From positions 1 through 7,908 of the forward strand of contig JALNZQ010000122.1 in assembly GCA_023229165.1 (NCBI GenBank): a stretch of 7,908 nt of DNA, written 5' to 3'. The notes below the pieces were generated by a model. That model ran no database searches. It was not told the DNA's origin and was given only the letters and a program-made list of their open reading frames with translations. Shown here piece by piece: positions 1-5,269 of the stretch. Position 1 is the first letter of the stretch. Every line of letters starts with the position of its first letter. Source of the stretch: Methanothrix sp. Lineage in GTDB: Archaea; Halobacteriota; Methanosarcinia; Methanotrichales; Methanotrichaceae. Position numbers and translations under genes: made by a program.

Positions 1-769
1 CGTTGATATCAATGAATTGGTAATTGCTCTTGACGCCGTTATACGTTACGGCATCGTCAAAAATTGCTGCTGCATACCCAACCAGGGTGGATTCATAAGG
101 AATTTGGAATTTTATTTTGCCTCTGTAGGCATTGAGTTCACCTATAACCTTCTTACCGGGTTGAAGTTGCACAACCACACCGGATTCGTCACCTACAGAG
201 ACAGATTTTGATTTTTGTCCGCCTATTCCCCATGATTGGCTGTAGGACATCGAATATGTTGTACTGGCGCTAACAATACCGATTCCGACACTCATCTGCA
301 TCGACATGCCGAGCGTAAGCGCGCCGCCTACTTCCCAGCTGGATACTACCACATTTTGAACCAATTGTGAGATAGAAGCATTGAATGTAGCAGGTGTTGA
401 TGTATCATTCTCGAATACTCGAGAACTGACGATCACGGACTCCGATTGTATCTCATTAGGATCTACAATGATTTCGCCGCCTGGAGCAGAACACATAGTG
501 CGCGTTTTGACCTGATCCGGTAGCTTATCATAGTACTGATACATGTCCTGATTATTTTGTTGCATATCATCTGACCAAACTGGGCTGAAAAGACCGGAAT
601 GGGCTGGACTCTTTCCCACTAATGCCTTGATGGCACCATTGTACTGTGTTGGTATAAGATGGAACGTTTCACACTCATCTGTATTAATTATATGTTCATC
701 ATATCCTTCACACTTTACAGTTGCACTTCTTCCATCTTCACCAATTTCTATTTTCAAAGATATAGTCAA
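1..769 (-). CDS. Aerolysin/ETX-MTX2-like beta-pore-forming protein, partial (3' end outside window)
   Basis: This frame is open from base 769 to the left edge: 256 codons with no stop and no natural end. I chose TTG at 769-767 because AAGGGGTG (783-776) sits 6 bases upstream. An in-frame GTG at 778-776 is the alternative, and TAA closes the frame further up. No signal peptide is visible. Residues 1-110 are an unassigned N-terminal part. From about residue 113 the sequence has the alternating Ser/Thr-hydrophobic pattern of the aerolysin-fold stem: FENDTSTPATFNASIS (119-134), W145 with VGGALTLG, a Ser/Thr/Gly-rich stretch at 150-192 (YSMSYSQSWG at 172-181), then QLQPGKKVIGELNAY (201-215). That last segment resembles the PGK/PPG turn followed by a beta strand in ETX/MTX2, natterin and spherulin relatives. 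Members of that fold oligomerise and insert a beta barrel into membranes. The region is clearly more AT-rich than the housekeeping genes, suggesting transfer. The family call rests on pattern recognition; a non-toxic aerolysin-fold protein is possible. Confidence 0.62.
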   Translation of the reverse strand, partial: MTISLKIEIGEDGRSATVKCEGYDEHIINTDECETFHLIPTQYNGAIKALVGKSPAHSGLFSPVWSDDMQQNNQDMYQYYDKLPDQVKTRTMCSAPGGEIIVDPNEIQSESVIVSSRVFENDTSTPATFNASISQLVQNVVVSSWEVGGALTLGMSMQMSVGIGIVSASTTYSMSYSQSWGIGGQKSKSVSVGDESGVVVQLQPGKKVIGELNAYRGKIKFQIPYESTLVGYAAAIFDDAVTYNGVKSNYQFIDIN

Positions 770-775
770 ATCATT

Positions 776-783
776 CACCCCTT
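776..783 (-). promoter_or_regulatory. Shine-Dalgarno site of the aerolysin-like gene
   Basis: The minus-strand sequence AAGGGGTG lies 6 bases before TTG at 769-767. It is the main reason for preferring this TTG over the in-frame GTG at 778-776, which would lie inside the ribosome binding site. Confidence 0.5.
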
Positions 784-790
784 GGTGGCA

Positions 791-815
791 ATATAAATTT
801 TTTCTTTATATGAAT
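791..815 (-). promoter_or_regulatory. Candidate archaeal TATA region for the aerolysin-like gene
   Basis: On the minus strand two TATA-like stretches follow each other: CATATAAAG (812-804) and TTTATAT (797-791). The upstream one would place a start site about 25 bases on, near 782, giving a short leader that just includes the Shine-Dalgarno site. The whole spacer is AT-rich, so such boxes could also arise by chance. Confidence 0.3.
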
Positions 816-862
816 GTTTTGGCTAGTATATCCATTTGATTACCCTATTATTTAATCACTTG

Positions 863-883
863 AAAATTAATATTAATAATTTT
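863..883. repeat. AT-rich inverted repeat in the spacer
   Basis: The arms AAAATTA and TAATTTT flank a 7-base centre (ATATTAA). It lies in the AT-rich spacer (about 770-899) between the aerolysin-like gene and the UMP kinase remnant, roughly 95-115 bases upstream of the TTG start. It could be an operator, but in DNA this AT-rich the symmetry has limited weight. Confidence 0.3.
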
Positions 884-899
884 ACTTTATGATATTGAT

Positions 900-1175
900 A
901 TGATGGTTTTGGTGCCAATCAAGCCTGAAGAGCTGCACCACCTCAACGGCAGGGCCATGACGCTGCAGATGGGTGCCGATGGTATCACAAAACATCTCGC
1001 TGGCACCCAGGGCGCGAGCCTTCTCGATGTACTCGCGGGCGATCCTGCCGCCGCCTACTACTACGAAGATTTAGTGCTCGGCAGCCAGTTCCTTGAGGGC
1101 CTGGACGTACTCACGCAGGCTCGCTGAGTCGCTGCCTGCCAGAACGGAGCCGCCGAGAGAATAAACGAATATCAT
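900..1175 (-). pseudogene. pyrH: UMP kinase (uridylate kinase) remnant, nonsense-mutated and truncated
   Basis: Reading from ATG at 1175-1173 gives MIFVYSLGGSVLAG, the N-terminus of archaeal UMP kinases (amino-acid-kinase fold), with the phosphate-binding GGS loop. The same frame continues through REYVQALKELAAEH, hits TAA at 1073-1071, and goes on unchanged into IFVVVGGGRIAREYIEKA and RALGASEMFCDTIG, the next conserved blocks of the family. Past about base 970 the resemblance stops; the frame runs on without recognisable homology to TAA at 884-882. Only about 75-80 of roughly 225 residues remain, so the nucleotide-binding and C-terminal parts are gone. The intact enzyme phosphorylates UMP to UDP and is normally essential, so a working copy should exist elsewhere. 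A single stop in an otherwise intact frame suggests fairly recent decay. A sequencing error could explain the stop but not the truncation. The family call is by eye from several conserved blocks. Confidence 0.8.
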
Positions 1176-1224
1176 GGGGGACGGCTAGCGGGGCGAGGGG
1201 ATAAAAGGATTGCTTGTGACTGCA

Positions 1225-3828
1225 CTAGCTCTGCCATTTGGCCAGAGCTTTGCGGACTATCTCTGCATGGGGGCTCTCTATCTGCTCGAAGATCTCCAGG
1301 GCGGATTTAGCCAGATCGATGGCTTTTGCCCTCTGGCCTAATTTTTCCAACGAGAGGCTCATGTTGAATAGGAGGATTCCCTCGCCCCGCCGATCTCCAA
1401 TATCGCATGAAATTATCAGAGCCTGCTCGTAGTGCTCAATGGCCTTTCTGGTCTCGCCCAGATGAAAATAGGCCAGGCCAAGGTTGCCAAGAGCATTGAC
1501 TTCACCAGGTCTGTCTTCGATCTTACTGAATATCGCGAGTGCTTTTAAATGAAGTTCAATGGCCTTTTTTAGGTCTTCCTGTCGGGCGTGGGCCAAGCCA
1601 AGGTTTGTGAGAGCGACACCTTCCCCATGGCGGTTACCGATCTCATGAGCTATGAACAGACCCTGCTCAAAGTATTTGATGGCACATATTGTATCACCCA
1701 ATTCAGCGTGGGCTACGCCCAGATTTCCCAGAACGATACTCTCGCCAGGACGGTCTTCAATCTGGTGGGTTATGACCTGTTGCTCCTCATAATAAATAAT
1801 GGCTTTTTTGATGTCTCCGAGGTTTGCGTAGGCGTTGCCAAGGTTGCCCAAGGTATCTGCTTTTCCCCGCTTGTTCTCGATCTCACGGAAGATGGAAAGC
1901 GCTTGCGCATAGAATTCGATGGCCTTTCTTGCGTCTCCCAGCGCGGCATGGGAAAGACCCAATCTATCTAAAACATTACCTTCGTTAGAATAGTCCCTGA
2001 GTTCTCTGAATATTGCCCATGATCTCTCATAATATTCAATAGCCTTTCTTGAATCCCCCAAGTCAAAATGGGCTAAGCCCAAGTCTGCAAGATGAGCGCC
2101 TTCAGCATTTTTATTACTTGTTTGGCATGCCGCAACCAATGCAGCTTCTAGCCATTCAATGTTCTCACGTGGATGCATTCTCAGTCTTAAAATGACGTTA
2201 TTCCTGGCAAAATTGCTGCAAATTTCGGCAATTTCTAAGCTTATTGCCATGTTAACCTTTGCCCATTTTTGCCCGGCTCGGATGTTCATCCAATTAGCAT
2301 CGAACTGTTCCAAGCTCCTTGAAATGTCCTTCCCACCGTGGAGGAATAGCTCTGTTGCTTTCCAAAGAACCTCTTGATAATACATCGCATGCCTCAGCTG
2401 CACAGGCTCGCGTGCATCAGCTTTCAGGCGCGAGTCGGAAAAGACACGTGCTAGATCGTGCAAGCGATATCGTCTTGACTCCAAGAATTCCACTAGACTC
2501 CAAGTTACAAGCTCGCTCAAATTGCGATGGCCTTCATCTTGGCACACAATTTCCTCAGCTTGAGCATCGAAGTCGGAGGGAAAGACAGAAAGCTGGCGGA
2601 AGACACTGGCCGCCTCCGCTGGTAGGCGCATGTAGCTCAAGTTCAAGCTGGCCTCAACATCTATGTCAATGCCCTCTTTTCCGATCTTCTCCAGACGAGT
2701 GTTCTCGGAGCGCAGCTCTTCAAGATAGTCTGATGGATTCAAGTCGCTCTTGACTGCCAGAAGGCTGGCCGCTGCCCGCAGGGCAAGCGGAAGGTAGCCG
2801 CAGAGCTTGGCTAGCTCTTCGGCATGGCTGCCTATGCGCGGACAAATCTTGAGCAGCAGATCTTGGGCCTCGGAATGCTTCAGGGTGTCTAGTGCGAAAG
2901 TCTCGGGCATTCCAGGCAGGGTGAACTTCTTTCTCGATGTGACCAGGATTGCACAGCTCATCGGAGGCATGAGCGGAAGGACCTGCTTATCATCAGCGGC
3001 ATTGTCCAGCAAAAGCAGAATGCTCTTGCCTTCCAGCACGGAGCTGTAAAGTCTTTGCAGCTCATTTTCGTCTTCTGGCAAACGCTCGTCTGAGCCGCGA
3101 AAAGCGCGAATTACCTGGGCCATGGCATCGGCAGGTTTCACAGGATTTGGGCTCATGCCCTCCAGCTTGAGGAAAATCTGACCGTCTGCAAAGCGGCTTT
3201 TGAGCTTATCCGCCAGCTGCAGGGCAAGAGCGGTCTTACCGATGCCTCCTGTTCCTCTTAGGCCTGTAATAGTTGCTCCTCGATCAAAGTGGCTCAAGAG
3301 TCTTCCAAGCTCTTCTTCTCTGCCAGTGAAGTCCATAGGGGGCGGCTGAAGTCGTGGAACAGGGAGCTTCTCTCGCTGCTGGATTGTAGGCTTATAGATC
3401 GCGCCGGGTGAGCCTCGCAAATCCACCGCTTCTCCGCCTGCCGCTGCAGGTCCGTTGAACTTTCCTGAGAGCACACCACCCTGGACACCTCCGGTAACAT
3501 TGGTATGCAGGCCTGGGTGTGAATCCACAACTTTTTTCGCGGTCGTTTCCTCTCGCTGCTCTTGTCGGTATTCTTCCGGTTTACGTATTTGCCACACTAA
3601 ATATAAACATGGGAAAACTGTGGCCACAAAACCGAGAGCGACGAACAGCGGATTGTCTTTGATATCGGGATGCAAATACAAGTACACCGCTAAGGCTATT
3701 ATTACTACTAATAGAAACAATACCAGTAGAGTTATGGTCTGATTTTTCTTTAGGCTCGTAGTGGCCTCTCCTGTCTTGGTATCGCCGCTCAAGTCTAAAA
3801 ATGTTTGGACCAATGGCTGAGATAGCAA
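1225..3828 (-). CDS. Membrane-anchored STAND (NB-ARC-type) NTPase with C-terminal TPR repeats
   Basis: This 867-residue signalling ATPase is built in four parts. Residues 31-52 and 60-81 are two membrane helices; basic residues on both outer sides (KK 27-28, RK 82-83) place both termini in the cytoplasm. Residues 105-145 form a Gly/Val-rich linker. Residues 165-460 are the NTPase: PPPMDFTGREEEL leads in, then Walker A GTGGIGKT (192-199), Walker B ILLLLDN (270-276), a sensor-like LVTSR (295-299), the GLPLAL-type GYLPLAL (344-350), and RLHDLAR (455-461) at the MHD position. Residues 577-853 are seven TPR-like repeats. Family knowledge: STAND ATPases sense a ligand through the repeats, bind ATP, oligomerise and activate an N-terminal effector; here that effector position holds membrane helices. 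The start is TTG with no clear Shine-Dalgarno and no nearby ATG, so it is uncertain. The gene begins 39 bases after adk, behind a T7 tract. The ligand is unknown; regulatory or antiviral roles are both possible. Confidence 0.88.
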   Translation of the reverse strand: MLSQPLVQTFLDLSGDTKTGEATTSLKKNQTITLLVLFLLVVIIALAVYLYLHPDIKDNPLFVALGFVATVFPCLYLVWQIRKPEEYRQEQREETTAKKVVDSHPGLHTNVTGGVQGGVLSGKFNGPAAAGGEAVDLRGSPGAIYKPTIQQREKLPVPRLQPPPMDFTGREEELGRLLSHFDRGATITGLRGTGGIGKTALALQLADKLKSRFADGQIFLKLEGMSPNPVKPADAMAQVIRAFRGSDERLPEDENELQRLYSSVLEGKSILLLLDNAADDKQVLPLMPPMSCAILVTSRKKFTLPGMPETFALDTLKHSEAQDLLLKICPRIGSHAEELAKLCGYLPLALRAAASLLAVKSDLNPSDYLEELRSENTRLEKIGKEGIDIDVEASLNLSYMRLPAEAASVFRQLSVFPSDFDAQAEEIVCQDEGHRNLSELVTWSLVEFLESRRYRLHDLARVFSDSRLKADAREPVQLRHAMYYQEVLWKATELFLHGGKDISRSLEQFDANWMNIRAGQKWAKVNMAISLEIAEICSNFARNNVILRLRMHPRENIEWLEAALVAACQTSNKNAEGAHLADLGLAHFDLGDSRKAIEYYERSWAIFRELRDYSNEGNVLDRLGLSHAALGDARKAIEFYAQALSIFREIENKRGKADTLGNLGNAYANLGDIKKAIIYYEEQQVITHQIEDRPGESIVLGNLGVAHAELGDTICAIKYFEQGLFIAHEIGNRHGEGVALTNLGLAHARQEDLKKAIELHLKALAIFSKIEDRPGEVNALGNLGLAYFHLGETRKAIEHYEQALIISCDIGDRRGEGILLFNMSLSLEKLGQRAKAIDLAKSALEIFEQIESPHAEIVRKALAKWQS
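1272..2100 (-). repeat. Seven tandem 120-bp TPR-coding units
   Basis: The STAND protein ends in units of exactly 40 residues, with conserved Leu-Gly pairs recurring in step (LADLG 580, LDRLG 620, LGNLG 660 and 700, LTNLG 740, LGNLG 780, LFNMS 820). Each unit follows roughly LGNLG-A-LGD-KAI-YYE-AL-I-EI-DR-GE. The 40-residue pitch is the TPR_12/kinesin-light-chain style, longer than the classic 34. At DNA level this gives a 120-bp period, so the array can change copy number by unequal recombination. Confidence 0.85.
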
Positions 3829-3846
3829 GCGTGCGAGGTCTGTCTG

Positions 3847-3853
3847 AAAAAAA
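3847..3853 (-). terminator. Oligo-T terminator behind adk
   Basis: Seven consecutive T on the minus strand lie 14 bases after the adk stop codon, enough to stop archaeal RNA polymerase without a hairpin. The tract also sits just 18 bases ahead of the STAND start, so STAND transcription must come either from read-through or from a promoter in or near the adk 3' end. Confidence 0.5.
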
Positions 3854-3867
3854 GGACGGAAAGATCC

Positions 3868-4512
3868 TTAAATCTTATCCAGAGCCTTGACCACTTCGCC
3901 GAAGATGGTCTTAATGTCGCCCACACCGAGAACGGTGGCGACGAGCTTTCTCTTGTTGTAGTAGTCGATCAAAGGCTGGGTCTGAGCGTGGTAGGCAGTC
4001 AGTCTCTCCTTGACCGTCTCTTCAGTGTCGTCTGCCCTCTGGTACAACTCGCCGCCGCAGGCATCGCACTTTCCGGCAACCTTTGGCTTATTGAAAGTAA
4101 CGTGGTAAGTGGCTCCGCACTTGCACATCCGCCTGCCGGTCACGCGCTTGACCAGCTCTGCATCGGGAACATCGATGTTCAAAACCACATCGATCTTCTG
4201 GCCGAGAGCGGGAAGGATCTTATCCAGTGCCTCTGCCTGGGGCATGGTCCGGGGGAAGCCGTCCAGCATCCAGCCGCCCTTAACGTCGTCCTTGGCCAGA
4301 CGATCTTTGATGATATCAATGAGAAGAGTGTCAGGAACCAGTTTGCCGGATTCCATGAACTTCTTGGCCTCAACGCCTAGAGGTGTTCCATTGCGAACGT
4401 TCTCTCGCAGAATGTCTCCGGTGGAGACGTGCTTTACATGATATTTGTCTACGATCATCTTGGCCTGTGTGCCCTTGCCGGATCCCGGTGGACCGATCAG
4501 AATAATATCCAT
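3868..4512 (-). CDS. adk: Adenylate kinase, zinc-lid long form
   Basis: This cytoplasmic enzyme catalyses AMP + ATP to 2 ADP and balances the adenylate pool. At 214 residues it has the normal length of the long bacterial-type form. Visible motifs: P-loop GPPGSGKGTQ (7-16), the AMP-site STGD (30-33), DGFPRT (84-89), the TGRR lid entry (125-128) and RADD (159-162). The lid carries four cysteines, C130, C132, C149 and C152, the pattern of a structural zinc site. The start is ATG at 4512-4510, with AGGAGG 7 bases upstream; a nearer ATG (4517-4515) is out of frame. The gene is 94 bases downstream of the SEC59-like gene, a spacer large enough for its own promoter, and a near-perfect palindrome (4534-4555) lies just before the ribosome binding site. 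Many archaea use a distinct trimeric AdkA instead; this long form is known in methanosarcinal archaea. Identification is secure. Confidence 0.97.
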   Translation of the reverse strand: MDIILIGPPGSGKGTQAKMIVDKYHVKHVSTGDILRENVRNGTPLGVEAKKFMESGKLVPDTLLIDIIKDRLAKDDVKGGWMLDGFPRTMPQAEALDKILPALGQKIDVVLNIDVPDAELVKRVTGRRMCKCGATYHVTFNKPKVAGKCDACGGELYQRADDTEETVKERLTAYHAQTQPLIDYYNKRKLVATVLGVGDIKTIFGEVVKALDKI

Positions 4513-4517
4513 TCCAT

Positions 4518-4523
4518 TTCCTC
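4518..4523 (-). promoter_or_regulatory. Shine-Dalgarno site of adk
   Basis: AGGAGG on the minus strand lies 7 bases before the ATG at 4512. It is a full consensus site, fixing the adk start and suggesting strong translation. Confidence 0.7.
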
Positions 4524-4533
4524 CTGATTCCTA

Positions 4534-4555
4534 ACAAGCAGCAATTGCCGCTTGT
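4534..4555. promoter_or_regulatory. Near-perfect 22-bp palindrome in the adk leader
   Basis: The arms ACAAGC and GCTTGT enclose the self-complementary core GCAATTGC; the only mismatch pair (bases 7 and 16) becomes a G-U wobble in minus-strand RNA. It ends about 10 bases before the AGGAGG of adk. It could be a dimeric repressor site or an RNA hairpin near the ribosome binding site. No oligo-T follows directly, so a terminator is less likely. Confidence 0.5.
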
Positions 4556-4606
4556 GAGCGCGAAATGCTACGATGGCATACTTCAAAAACCTTTTCTAGG
4601 CCCGCT

Positions 4607-5254
4607 CTAATGCGGCGAACAATTGAGAATTAAGGAGGCAGCACTCATGAGAGCGCCCGAAAACACCGGTATGGAGAAGTTGTCATCCAGGACTCGTCCC
4701 CGGACGATGACGGCCACGCCGTCTGCGAAGGTAGCCGCCAGCGCTCCCGCCAGGTAAACGGGAAAGGAAAGCCCGGTAAAGCCGGACGCGAGGTAGCCGA
4801 TAAGAAGACAGGCTGTGAACATGGCGGCCACAACTGGCAGTGGCTTGATGCGTCCTCTCCCCGCAGGGCCGGGCTTGCTTCGCACATCGCAGTTCTTCAA
4901 AATGGAGCCGGCAAGGCCGCTCACCGTATCTCCCAGGCAGAGATAGAGCACGGCTGCTATGGCAATGCCGGGCGGAAAGAGCAGGACCGCGAGAAGACAT
5001 CCCGCCATGTAATAAATATAGCCGGCAACCTTCGTCTTCTCATGATCCCGCACCTCAGGCAGCCGGATCTTTCCTTTCAGCCGTGCCGTCTCTAATAGCA
5101 AAGACACCGTCAAAACCAGAGCGATTGCACCCGCAGTGATGCTCCTGCCCAAGAAGATTAGGGCCAGGGGCACGGAAAGGCCGGAGAGGTGAATGGCCTT
5201 TCTGCGTACCTCCTTTACCAGCTTGGTGCGCCACTCGTTGGCCAGTTCAGGCAC
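4607..5254 (-). CDS. SEC59/VTE5-like integral membrane polyprenol (phosphate) kinase
   Basis: This 215-residue, strongly hydrophobic protein has about six or seven membrane segments (roughly 27-37, 41-58, 79-93, 95-110, 139-155, 163-180, 195-211). Family marks: an N-terminal EVRRKAIHLSG (15-25), the CTP-site-like CLGDTVSGLAGS (106-117), the basic GRGRIKPLPVV (132-142), and DDNFSIPVFSG (190-200) near the end. These match the dolichol kinase/phytol kinase/yeast Dgk1 superfamily, which uses CTP to phosphorylate lipid alcohols. In an archaeon a likely substrate is a geranylgeraniol-type or polyprenyl alcohol for membrane lipid or glycan-carrier salvage; this is inference. Some databases call such proteins phosphatidate cytidylyltransferase-like. 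The start is GTG at 5254, with GGGAG 7 bases upstream; the gene begins 15 bases after the glyS stop, so the two are probably co-transcribed. No membrane-independent domain is present. Confidence 0.8.
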   Translation of the reverse strand: MPELANEWRTKLVKEVRRKAIHLSGLSVPLALIFLGRSITAGAIALVLTVSLLLETARLKGKIRLPEVRDHEKTKVAGYIYYMAGCLLAVLLFPPGIAIAAVLYLCLGDTVSGLAGSILKNCDVRSKPGPAGRGRIKPLPVVAAMFTACLLIGYLASGFTGLSFPVYLAGALAATFADGVAVIVRGRVLDDNFSIPVFSGALMSAASLILNCSPH

Positions 5255-5269
5255 GATCCGTCTCCCTGC

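Noticed and set aside
900..1127. Plus-strand 75-codon open frame
   Set aside because: It lies opposite the UMP kinase remnant, whose minus-strand reading has several conserved family blocks. The plus-strand product resembles nothing I know.
1272..2100. CRISPR-like or satellite array
   Set aside because: The 120-bp periodicity is explained by TPR codons; the units are degenerate, with no identical repeats separated by unique spacers.
4585..4589. Terminator for the SEC59-like gene
   Set aside because: There is only a five-T run with no stable hairpin, too weak to call. It might equally be part of an adk promoter.
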